Shown in pieces: positions 60,201 through 62,324 of a DNA stretch of 64,000 bases. Under the pieces are notes generated by a model that saw nothing but the letters and a program-made list of their open reading frames with translations, had not been told where the DNA came from and searched no databases. The position numbers and the translations under genes are program-made. How positions within the stretch are numbered: position 1 is the stretch's first letter; each line of letters opens with the position of its first letter. This DNA comes from Zoroaster sp. YZ-2022 (taxonomy: Eukaryota > Echinodermata > Asteroidea > Forcipulatida > Zoroasteridae), in NCBI GenBank assembly GCA_029582265.1, contig CM055828.1, positions 14,915,777 to 14,979,776 of the forward strand. The letters are read 5' to 3'.

Positions 60201-61289
60201 TGGTTAGGTGGAAATTGCAGTGGTGAAGGATTTTGAAGGATTGAGGGCAGATGTGATTATTTGCTTGGTGGATTATGGAGGATTGAGGTTATCAGGCTAT
60301 ATTTGACACTGGATGAAAATGGAGGATTTAGATTATTAGGCATACTTGCCTTCCTTCCTCCATGGTACATGTACAACCATGTTTGTTTTAGTGATTGCAA
60401 GGTCAGTGCTTGGGTCGGTGGACACTGTTATTGCTCCATGCATGCAGGGAGGGTCCCTGGCCCTGGGCCATGTACATGTATCACAGATAAGCAACACATG
60501 TGTGCATACATATCATCTGCATACAATGGTATTGGTCATCATGCTTGCTTTACTACTGAAGGATTTTGGAGGATTCAGGTTATGTGTAAGCAAATGGGCC
60601 TGCGGAGTTAGGGTTAATAAAACTGAAAAGTGAGAGTTTACTAAGGGAATTAAAGTTTGTCGCACTGTCTTTACTCCAGGATACTATGACCAGTTTTGGG
60701 TGAGGCTACAGGTGAAAAATGACCGAAGTTGAAGTACATAATCGCTGATGGCCAAATGTCATGATATGGGAAAAGTTGTGAATTTAAATATTGATCTAAA
60801 ACTTGTGACTTTGGCCTCGAGTTTTGAAATTTTACATGATTATTGACATAATTTTCATGGAATTTGTTGTTCATATTAATGTAATGCCACATTTTGGAGG
60901 CAAAGTTGTAAATATTGGCATTAAGGTTCATAGGTTCATTTATTAAAAAGTTATCAGAAAGAGTATTCTTTCCTTAATTCCAAGTAAGAAGGAATACTAA
61001 CAATTCTGAATTCATGTTCACTATTGTCTCACAAATGTCACAACATAATCAGCTTAAACTTTCACAGGTTGGTTATTTAATGTATATTTTAATTTTAAGA
61101 TTAAATGTTTAAAAAAAAGATTAAATGTAGTCATTGCACCAGTTTTGCCAATATTGTACCTTCCCATTAAGACAAGCAATGATACACTTTGCCAATTACT
61201 CAGTTTTAATCCAGTTCACATTACAATTCATTTCCTTTTGTTTCTTTTTGTTGCAGATTATGGTGAAAATCCCACAGAAGAATTCCTAA
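12108..61289 (+). CDS. ALDH2: Mitochondrial aldehyde dehydrogenase (ALDH2/ALDH1B1 type), 14 exons
   Basis: NAD+-dependent oxidation of aldehydes (acetaldehyde and others) to carboxylates in the mitochondrial matrix. Exons: 12108-12248, 30346-30450, 31198-31338, 31960-32039, 39580-39629, 46487-46548, 47301-47429, 48544-48657, 50420-50522, 52134-52318, 54132-54296, 59182-59339, 59751-59865, 61257-61289. All introns are GT/AG and phases match, giving 526 residues (human ALDH2 has 517). Key residues: Asn195 in the WNF motif, Lys218, Glu294 in LELGGKSPN, nucleophile Cys328 (second Cys of GQCC), Glu425 before IFGPV; each is offset by 26 from mature human N169, K192, E268, C302, E399. Glu513 matches human E487, the ALDH2*2 site. 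Residues 1 to about 26 are Arg-rich without acidic residues, as in matrix presequences. The start is the first ATG of exon 1. ALDH2 versus ALDH1B1 cannot be separated here. Confidence 0.93.
13285..13460. repeat. Small inverted repeat, GTCGAGTTG/CAACTCGAC rich
   Basis: GGTTGACCAA at about 13287 is mirrored by TTGGTCAACC at about 13443, with several CAACTCGAC and GTCGA units between. Forms an imperfect stem inside the larger fold-back region. Confidence 0.65.
14580..15775. mobile_element. Non-autonomous element with ~270-bp terminal inverted repeats
   Basis: Left arm (AAGAACACACTTTCGTACAG ... TAGAGTCATGTGCATGC, 14583-14840) mirrors the right arm (GCATGCACATGACTCTATAC ... TTTTGTACAGATTGTCC-like end, 15493-15770). 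The interior 14850-15490 has no conserved frame. Family not identified. Confidence 0.7.
15857..15938. mobile_element. 82-bp TTAA-flanked MITE, copy 1
   Basis: Starts CCCCAACTCCCTAA, ends AGTGAGTTAGGG, flanked by TTAA at 15853-15856 and 15939-15942. Same length and core (AATCCTTCAAAATCCTCCAA) as copies at 38070 and 49380. TTAA duplication points to the piggyBac superfamily. Confidence 0.82.
16505..17160. repeat. Dispersed repeat, uninterrupted copy
   Basis: Matches, in inverted orientation, the split copy at about 25040-25161 plus 26987-27545 (shared GACATGGAGTATGATTTAG complement, CATATTCCCTAGGTATTATC, GGTCAAAAAGACCCCCTG). It therefore shows what that copy looked like before the mariner element inserted. 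Confidence 0.82.
17262..17574 (+). pseudogene. Unidentified coding relic
   Basis: One + frame reads [20 protein letters not shown], an in-frame TAA, then [20 protein letters not shown] and [18 protein letters not shown]. Acidic-basic composition and the WYIG...V.V.FM pattern look protein-like (similar in style to small Tudor-like barrels in transposon-derived proteins). A minus-strand frame overlaps at 17157-17345. I do not recognise the family. Confidence 0.3.
17753..18902 (-). repeat. 3' LTR of the BEL/Pao element, with a MITE inside
   Basis: Aligns with 24001-24823 from TGTAGCCTCCAAATGCTACA onward; the last bases are mutated (CCTAATG in place of GCTACA). It is longer because a 305-bp TTAA-flanked element is inserted at 17865-18169. 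Confidence 0.88.
17865..18169. mobile_element. 305-bp TTAA-flanked MITE in LTR (piggyBac-like)
   Basis: TTAA at 17861-17864 and 18170-18173; ends CCTTCCTATG and ATAGGAGG. The empty site, a single TTAA, is at 24109-24112 in the partner LTR. A second copy is at 51289-51590. It holds two direct repeats of ACACTCAAAATTTGTATGT-type sequence (here reversed) and a minus-strand frame of about 100 codons. Confidence 0.9.
19052..20984 (-). pseudogene. BEL/Pao pol: RNase H (partial) and integrase
   Basis: Starts within [20 protein letters not shown], the segment that precedes RNase H in BEL/Pao pol, then [12 protein letters not shown] and [15 protein letters not shown] (RNase H end). Integrase follows: HHCC finger ([19 protein letters not shown]), then [16 protein letters not shown] and [10 protein letters not shown] supplying Asp, Asp and Glu. 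The long frame ends at 19200; a frameshift near 19385 moves the C-terminal domain ([20 protein letters not shown], ending KLSPGG) to another frame closing at 19052. Confidence 0.88.
20985..22428 (-). pseudogene. BEL/Pao pol: protease and reverse transcriptase
   Basis: Aspartic protease motif [11 protein letters not shown] at residues 61-70. [19 protein letters not shown] and [13 protein letters not shown] are linker motifs typical of Pao. RT follows: [20 protein letters not shown], then [16 protein letters not shown] (motif A) and [16 protein letters not shown] (motif B). The active site reads FYVD and then jumps to LLWFGHG, which belongs to the RNase H-proximal segment in a different frame. 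An internal deletion therefore removed the second Asp of YVDD and the region after it. Confidence 0.88.
22371..23900 (-). pseudogene. BEL/Pao gag (frameshifted)
   Basis: Fragments in order: charged coiled coil ([20 protein letters not shown], 23844-23524), middle Gag ([20 protein letters not shown], 23281-22901), and a CCHC zinc knuckle [14 protein letters not shown] (22610-22371) that would bind RNA. The three pieces lie in different frames. A TAG or frameshift separates each from the next. Confidence 0.82.
24001..24823 (-). repeat. 5' LTR of the BEL/Pao element
   Basis: TGTAGCCTCC to GGCCGCTACA; 823 bp, near-identical to the 3' LTR apart from the MITE and small indels. The few differences imply a moderately recent insertion. 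Confidence 0.9.
25164..26984 (+). mobile_element. Tc1/mariner-type transposon with ~277-bp TIRs (1821 bp)
   Basis: TIRs at 25164-25440 and 26713-26984, starting CAGGGTGTCCCCATAAAAAG, flanked by TA at 25162-25163 and 26985-26986. It carries one transposase gene with stops. The 596-bp copy at 1274-1869 is a deletion derivative of the same family. Confidence 0.93.
25532..26572 (+). pseudogene. Mariner-superfamily transposase, two in-frame stops
   Basis: About 346 codons from ATG at 25532 (MVQFTVE) to TGA at 26570, all in one frame but interrupted by TAG at 25553 and TAG at 26402. N-terminal helix-turn-helix region ([20 protein letters not shown]), [10 protein letters not shown] linker (AT-hook-like), then DDE/D catalytic core: Asp in [12 protein letters not shown], Asp in WAQDGAPPH, third acid in [12 protein letters not shown]. 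The gap between the last two is 41 residues, the DD41D spacing reported for the rosa group. The stops make it non-functional. Confidence 0.88.
27600..30345. other. ALDH2 intron 1, distal part: no recognised gene
   Basis: Mostly unique-looking AT-rich DNA. 27900-28330 is less AT-rich with overlapping short ORFs on both strands but no domain. 28376-28450 is an imperfect hairpin (CGGTTTTAAAACCGTTTAAC / GTTAAACGGTTAAC). 29310-29640 is locally GC-rich with an ORF that shows no motif. Confidence 0.5.
30346..30450 (+). CDS. ALDH2: ALDH2 exon 2
   Basis: Codes residues 48-82, starting [16 protein letters not shown], the conserved N-terminal strand of the ALDH cofactor domain. Acceptor ATTAG at 30341-30345, donor AAG/GTGATT. 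Phase 0 at both ends. It lies 18.1 kb after exon 1. Confidence 0.95.
31198..31338 (+). CDS. ALDH2: ALDH2 exon 3
   Basis: Codes residues 83-129, including the [16 protein letters not shown] stretch and [13 protein letters not shown], typical of ALDH1/2. Acceptor TCAAG, donor GCT/GTAAGT, phase 0. Its 47 codons match the equivalent human segment in length. Confidence 0.95.
31339..31959. other. ALDH2 intron 3: imperfect inverted repeat, no gene
   Basis: AT-rich; 31425-31500 (TCAATATTGGCGTAAAT, GGTGTTAATAC) and 31740-31850 (AATATTGACGCCAATATTTG) resemble each other in inverted orientation, possibly a decayed MITE. Confidence 0.35.
31960..32039 (+). CDS. ALDH2: ALDH2 exon 4
   Basis: Codes residues 130-155 and two bases of Arg156: [20 protein letters not shown] and on to the split Arg. 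Acceptor TTCAG, donor CAG/GTAAGT. The split AG/G codon is completed by exon 5, 7.5 kb away. Confidence 0.95.
32040..32765. other. ALDH2 intron 4, proximal part: no recognised gene
   Basis: AT-rich sequence. ORF 32399-32779 has no domain, low complexity and an overlapping minus-strand frame, so I do not call it. Confidence 0.5.
32770..33005 (-). mobile_element. tRNA-derived SINE-like element
   Basis: On the minus strand GGTTCGAATCTCGACC is a Pol III B-box, followed downstream by CTTGCTCGAGGATACAAGCA, then CCACCCAGGAGTAAATGGGT. The order B-box, short Cys-codon-like core and this tail is common in SINEs of marine invertebrates. The A-box half is poor. Confidence 0.5.
33600..35800 (+). other. 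Possible nested transcript with three exons
   Basis: Splice-like sites in order: donor AAA/GTAAGT at 33791, acceptor CCCAG with exon 34476-34540 and donor CAG/GTAATT, strong acceptor (TTTTTCTTGTGTTTCAG) before 34885, then AATAAA at 35755-35760 and 35768-35773. A frame open across 34478-34540 and 34885-35061 (ending FFGHTWADS) joins the last two exons, but no ATG frame from the first exon joins it. Could be a lncRNA, a decayed gene or coincidence. Confidence 0.25.
35695..36098. repeat. Tandem duplication, two ~200-bp copies
   Basis: 35695-35895 and 35907-36098 share ATTACAATGTTCATTTCTC, TTGTTGCATTTT-type, AATAAA and GGCCTTC/TGCCTTTCTG words. Each copy carries an AATAAA. Diverged to perhaps three quarters identity by eye. 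Confidence 0.7.
36100..38065. other. ALDH2 intron 4, distal part: no recognised gene
   Basis: AT-rich; (ATC)n microsatellite at about 37037-37056. 37060-37200 reads like a worn transposon untranslated region, but I cannot support a family. Confidence 0.4.
38070..38151. mobile_element. 82-bp TTAA-flanked MITE, copy 2
   Basis: CCCTAACTCCCTAAG to TAGGGAGTTAGGG, TTAA at 38066-38069 and 38152-38155. Same length as copies at 15857 and 49380. Confidence 0.88.
38683..39045. mobile_element. hAT-like MITE (363 bp) with 8-bp target duplication
   Basis: TIRs TAGGGCTGTG and CACAGCCTTA (9 of 10 matched), flanked by GTTCCACA at 38675-38682 and 39046-39053. The interior has repeated GGATACCC/GGGTACCC words. 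An 8-bp duplication and this TIR style fit hAT. Confidence 0.85.
39580..39629 (+). CDS. ALDH2: ALDH2 exon 5 (50-bp micro-exon)
   Basis: Codes the rest of Arg156, then [16 protein letters not shown] and the first base of Asp173. Acceptor TTTCAG, donor ATTG/GTAAGT. The DIRS element starts about 50 bp downstream in the next intron. Confidence 0.93.
39990..42290 (+). pseudogene. DIRS gag-like region (fragmented)
   Basis: A Cys-rich start ([28 protein letters not shown]) with a frameshift near 40060; later frames at 41299-41664 and 41780-42271 give [20 protein letters not shown] and a basic Gly/Pro/Ser-rich tail ([18 protein letters not shown]). These resemble DIRS ORF1. At 40260-40700 the region has eight degenerate ~60-bp repeats. 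Several stops break it. Confidence 0.6.
42340..43560 (+). pseudogene. DIRS reverse transcriptase-RNase H (deleted core)
   Basis: RT start: [20 protein letters not shown] then [10 protein letters not shown] and stop, [20 protein letters not shown] and [12 protein letters not shown] (motif A Asp). After about 42800 the sequence jumps to [20 protein letters not shown], so the motif B to YxDD part is missing. RNase H-type region follows: [39 protein letters not shown] and, in a shifted frame, [15 protein letters not shown]. Confidence 0.78.
43560..43865 (+). pseudogene. DIRS segment after RNase H
   Basis: Frame 43656-44066 reads [20 protein letters not shown] and [18 protein letters not shown], sequences regularly found between RNase H and recombinase in DIRS elements. 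Frameshifted relative to its neighbours. Confidence 0.6.
43870..44940 (+). pseudogene. DIRS tyrosine recombinase
   Basis: N-terminal SAM-like domain in one frame ([20 protein letters not shown]), then after a frameshift near 44105 the catalytic domain ([20 protein letters not shown]). Active-site residues visible: Arg in [12 protein letters not shown], His and Arg in [14 protein letters not shown], Tyr in [13 protein letters not shown]. The catalytic domain is uninterrupted to the stop at 44940. In DIRS it inserts the circular DNA intermediate. The 43.9-44.1 kb break makes the full protein non-functional. Confidence 0.85.
45107..45210. repeat. Internal complementary region of the DIRS element
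   Basis: GGTTTAACAGGTAAGGAGTC and the following CCTGAAGTGGACTC complement the left end (39678-39720); CCCAAATCAAGGGTGATTTG to CTTACCTGTTAAACC complements the right end (45400-45455). This arrangement is needed for circle formation in DIRS replication. Confidence 0.92.
45456..46486. other. ALDH2 intron 5, distal part: no recognised gene
   Basis: AT-rich unique-looking sequence with short + strand ORFs lacking motifs. Confidence 0.5.
46487..46548 (+). CDS. ALDH2: ALDH2 exon 6
   Basis: Codes the rest of Asp173 and residues 174-193, [20 protein letters not shown]. Acceptor TTTTAG, donor CCA/GTGAGT. The intron splits the conserved IPWNFP motif exactly between Pro and Trp. Confidence 0.95.
46928..47022 (-). 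mobile_element. Fragment of the inner Penelope-like tail
   Basis: Inverse match to 4655-4750: GGTGACACCATGTGAAAT, CTCAATTGAGTAGTAATTAG, TTCTGAAAAGAACTAGTT. A 5'-truncated copy as expected for retrotransposition. Confidence 0.8.
47301..47429 (+). CDS. ALDH2: ALDH2 exon 7
   Basis: Codes residues 194-236, from WNFPLLM through [19 protein letters not shown]. Contains Asn195, which stabilises the oxyanion, and Lys218, which binds NAD ribose. Acceptor ATCCAG, donor GAG/GTAATA, phase 0. Confidence 0.96.
47566..47645 (+). mobile_element. tRNA-like SINE head
   Basis: GGGTTAGTGGTACTTTCCTC (A-box-like) and GGGTTCGAATCCCACTC (B-box) 40 bp apart. The cloverleaf is incomplete, so a SINE remnant rather than a tRNA gene. 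Confidence 0.5.
47723..48108. mobile_element. TAAGGCC-type MITE, copy 1
   Basis: TIRs TAGGCCCCCAAAAAAAGTC then TCTGGTTTCTGGTC, mirrored by GACCAGAAATCAGAGACTTT and GGCCTTA. Shares the interior ATTGGCTGCAATTGGACA-type core with copies at 51079-51725 and 62041-62324. Confidence 0.72.
48109..48543. other. ALDH2 intron 7, distal part: nothing recognised
   Basis: AT-rich intron sequence ending in a pyrimidine-rich run before exon 8. Confidence 0.5.
48544..48657 (+). CDS. ALDH2: ALDH2 exon 8
   Basis: Codes residues 237-274, [19 protein letters not shown] through VAFTGSTE. The last segment is the Rossmann-fold NAD-binding turn FTGSTE. Acceptor TTTTAG, donor GAG/GTAACA, phase 0. Confidence 0.96.
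49006..50240. mobile_element. hAT-like non-autonomous element (~1.23 kb)
   Basis: Inverted ends TAGGCTTGGGCGAT (from 49012) and ATCGCCCAAGCCTA; ATCCGATG occurs at 48998-49005 and 50241-50248 as an 8-bp target duplication, with six extra bases (TACATG) at the left. Subterminal ATATCG/CGATAT words with poly-A/T. Interior has no transposase. A TTAA MITE is nested at 49380-49461. Confidence 0.78.
49380..49461. mobile_element. 82-bp TTAA-flanked MITE, copy 3
   Basis: CCCTAACTCCCTAGG to TAGGGAGTTAGGG, TTAA at 49376-49379 and 49462-49465, nested in the hAT-like element and so younger than it. Confidence 0.88.
50420..50522 (+). CDS. ALDH2: ALDH2 exon 9
   Basis: Codes residues 275-308 and one base of Leu309. 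Carries the [10 protein letters not shown] signature with the general base Glu294. Acceptor CACAG, donor ACT/GTGAGT. Confidence 0.96.
50523..51078. other. ALDH2 intron 9: A-rich low complexity
   Basis: Includes an A/T-only run at about 50876-50936 (AAAAATAAAA and AATAAT units). No gene. Confidence 0.6.
51079..51725. mobile_element. TAAGGCC-type MITE, copy 2, with nested TTAA MITE
   Basis: TAAGGCTAAAAAGTC at the left, GGGCCTTA at the right; shares GTCGGCTTCAAAATTGGT, GAGAGACCTCACAAATC and TGCAATTGGACAT with the other copies. Interrupted by the 302-bp element at 51289-51590. Confidence 0.7.
51289..51590. mobile_element. 302-bp TTAA-flanked MITE (piggyBac-like), copy 2
   Basis: CCCTCCTATAGG to CATAGGAGGG, TTAA at 51285-51288 and 51591-51594. 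Same family as 17865-18169. The + frame stays open through its whole length (PPIGLT to [15 protein letters not shown]); the other copy keeps the same frame, with length differences of 3 and 6 bases only. Confidence 0.88.
51864..52101. mobile_element. Short inverted-repeat element next to exon 10
   Basis: TCGTCGCATCAGTGCAACAG and GGTCGTA on the left, TACGACC and TTGTTGCATTGATGCGACG on the right. Internal extra copies of GCAA(C/T)AAGGTCGTA. Ends 33 bp before exon 10. Confidence 0.75.
52134..52318 (+). CDS. ALDH2: ALDH2 exon 10 (active-site cysteine)
   Basis: Codes Leu309 to Gln370, with [15 protein letters not shown]. Cys328 is the nucleophile; the third Cys of human ALDH2 is Thr here, which is tolerated in the family. 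Acceptor CCTCAG, donor CAG/GTAATG. A short inverted-repeat element ends about 33 bp upstream. Confidence 0.96.
52579..52683. mobile_element. 105-bp TTAA-flanked MITE (different family)
   Basis: CCCTTTGAACCC to GGATTCAAAGGG, TTAA at 52575-52578 and 52684-52687; centre CGGCCGGTATACCGGCCG is a perfect palindrome. CCCTTTG ends are common among piggyBac-superfamily MITEs. Confidence 0.85.
52959..54003. mobile_element. 1045-bp TTAA-flanked element with CCCTAAC ends
   Basis: CCCTAACCATCC to TGCGTTAGGG, TTAA at 52955-52958 and 54004-54007. Shares the AATCCTCCAAAATCCTCC core with the 82-bp MITEs. Contains a 43-bp tandem repeat (52998-53135, GGAGGATTGAGGATGAATGG) and a nested inverted repeat at 53296-53605 (CCCTGCCAGACGCA / TGCGTCTGGCAGGG) flanked by a duplicated AATGCACAGTGGTAGTCTG. 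ORF 53320-53598 has no domain. Confidence 0.78.
54132..54296 (+). CDS. ALDH2: ALDH2 exon 11
   Basis: Codes residues 371-425, including [16 protein letters not shown] and ending REE. Glu425 is the ribose-binding Glu of the EEIFGPV motif, split here from IFGPV. Acceptor TTCCAG, donor GAG/GTAACC, phase 0. Confidence 0.95.
54400..54869 (+). pseudogene. LINE ORF2 C-terminal fragment
   Basis: Open for about 150 codons: [20 protein letters not shown], then [20 protein letters not shown]. The pattern LRRM...GF+RK...Q.LKYI.H..R is typical of the C-terminal region of non-LTR retrotransposon polymerases, after the RT domain. RT and endonuclease are absent; it is a 5'-truncated insertion in intron 11. 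Confidence 0.55.
54913..56207 (+). repeat. Dispersed direct motif GTGACAGACGGGACA
   Basis: Occurs in one orientation at 54913, 55089, 55862, 55900 (GTGACAGTTGGGACA), 56043 and, degenerate, at 56193. Intervening sequence is AT-rich and unlike between copies. I see no ORF through it. Confidence 0.7.
56400..57255. other. ALDH2 intron 11, middle: no recognised gene
   Basis: AT-rich sequence ending in T-rich and poly-G tracts at about 57222-57263. Confidence 0.5.
57264..58050 (-). pseudogene. pogo/Tigger-like transposase relic
   Basis: Minus frame 58044-57541: Psq-like HTH ([19 protein letters not shown]), CENP-B-type HTH ([34 protein letters not shown]). After a frameshift near 57610 another frame reads IYNVDEKG (start of the DDE_1 nuclease, first Asp) and [14 protein letters not shown]; after a second shift near 57440 [16 protein letters not shown]. 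It stops at the poly-G tract, so the rest of the catalytic domain is missing. Such transposases bind terminal repeats; none is seen here. Confidence 0.72.
58051..58740. other. No recognised gene
   Basis: AT-rich intron 11 sequence. ORF 58409-58660 on the minus strand has no domain. Confidence 0.5.
58762..58990. repeat. CCCTATGTTCCCTCA short repeats in both orientations
   Basis: Six forward copies (58762-58895) followed by four reversed copies (TGAGGGAACATAGGG, 58920-58990), separated by ATCCCAAAATAGGGTC and its complement. Can form a long stem. Confidence 0.85.
59182..59339 (+). CDS. ALDH2: ALDH2 exon 12
   Basis: Codes residues 426-477 and two bases of Trp478: [20 protein letters not shown] through [19 protein letters not shown]. 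Acceptor GGTCAG, donor CTG/GTAAGC; exon 13 supplies the last G of Trp478. Confidence 0.95.
59340..59750. other. ALDH2 intron 12: nothing recognised
   Basis: Plain AT-rich intron of 411 bp with a T-rich tract before the acceptor. Confidence 0.6.
59751..59865 (+). CDS. ALDH2: ALDH2 exon 13
   Basis: Codes the rest of Trp478 and residues 479-516: [20 protein letters not shown] then GREKGE and YLETKS. The PFGGYKMSG motif and Glu513 (human E487 position, dimer and cofactor contacts) are present. Acceptor AATAAG, donor TCG/GTAAGT. Confidence 0.95.
60150..60613. mobile_element. 464-bp CCCTAAC-ended element in intron 13
   Basis: CCCTAACCTTCCC to GGAGTTAGGG; right flank TTAA (60614-60617), left flank ATAA (60146-60149, one change). 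Shares AATCCTCCAAAATCCT and GGATTTTGGAGGATT words with the TTAA family. The ORFs 60261-60611 and 60346-60633 are in different frames and have no domain. Confidence 0.72.
60618..61256. other. ALDH2 intron 13, distal part: nothing recognised
   Basis: AT-rich with a pyrimidine-rich acceptor region before exon 14. Confidence 0.6.
61257..61289 (+). CDS. ALDH2: ALDH2 exon 14 (terminal)
   Basis: Codes [10 protein letters not shown] and the TAA stop. The C-terminal PQKNS is characteristic of the ALDH1/2 group. Acceptor TTGCAG after a T-rich tract. Confidence 0.93.
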   Translation: MMVKIPQKNS

Positions 61290-62040
61290 ATTGTTTGTGA
61301 TGAGGAGAGTGCATCGCATATCTGGTGACACCATGATGAAATACAATGATTGGAATTGTGTTCAAGATAAGATTGCTGATAGTTAAAATCTTTCAATATG
61401 TATACAATGGATAAGCACTGTTTTCATCACATGATGAATACAATGTTGTTTCTTGTAATATATAAACTGTAGCTGTCATTAAATGGGCCATCTAGATAGG
61501 GGCAGGGTTAAGATGCATTCTCTTTTCAGTCGTACAAAAAATATTTAGATAATTTCTGATTTGGATGAATATAATTGTTGGCAATAATCAGAATCATAAG
61601 TATTATAGAACTTATTAACTTAAACTGATGTTTTTTCATTTGAATTCTGACAAATTATTTAAAATTGCTGTTATTTCATAGAAAACATTAAAAAATATAC
61701 ACATTTACATCAACATTTTGCTCCAAGTTTTCTGTTAAATCCTTTTTCACACTTTTTTATGACTTACATGTAGACTCCGCATTGCACTGAATCATTCACG
61801 GGTTGGCTGTAGGTTATGCATGTACATGTATATCTGCAATGAAAGTAAGCATACCCATAGAAGTGGTTTTGCCAACATAACATGTACCAATGTAATGTTG
61901 CACTGACCCAGTACAGCCAAACCAAGGAATCCAGTGAAATGATTCACGTTGGTTGCATAATGTTTGTTTTCTATATGCTACATATATGTATTAAGAAGTA
62001 TTTCAAGTTATATATATGTTACAATTGATATAATCTTCCT
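61290..62040 (+). other. ALDH2 3' UTR and downstream DNA
   Basis: No ORF. Contains the ATTAAA candidates and TACATGTA words. The UTR end cannot be fixed from sequence alone. Confidence 0.5.
61478..61483 (+). promoter_or_regulatory. Candidate ALDH2 polyadenylation signal (ATTAAA)
   Basis: ATTAAA 189 bp after the stop codon; a second occurs at 61687-61692. No canonical AATAAA is nearer. Position fits a short 3' UTR, but no transcript evidence is available. Confidence 0.3.
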
Positions 62041-62324
62041 AGGTAAAAAAAAACTCTCTGGTGTCTGGTCATAGGTCGGCTTCAAAATCGGTATGGTAAC
62101 ACACTTTTTTTGGGGGGGTGGTAATTTTTTCTAAGAGAGACCTCACAAATCGGGCATACATTCATATCCCCTATGTGCACAGCAGAATTCCAAGAATCAT
62201 GAATCCAGCAATTTTGGGTGTAATTGGACATTTCATCAAAAAAAAAAAACTAAAAATACAGACGCGCAGGTCTGAGACGACTCGCACGGAGACCAGAAAC
62301 CAGAGACTTGTTTGGAGGCCTTAA
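62041..62324. mobile_element. TAAGGCC-type MITE, copy 3
   Basis: AACTCTCTGGTGTCTGGTC at the left, GACCAGAAACCAGAGACTTG and GGAGGCCTTA at the right; interior GTCGGCTTCAAAATCGGT, GAGAGACCTCACAAATC, TGTAATTGGACAT as in the other copies. Useful as the version without the nested element of copy 2. Confidence 0.72.

Noticed and set aside
60261..60633. ORFs of 116 and 95 codons in intron 13
   Set aside because: Different frames of the same TTAA-family element with no domain; composition-driven.
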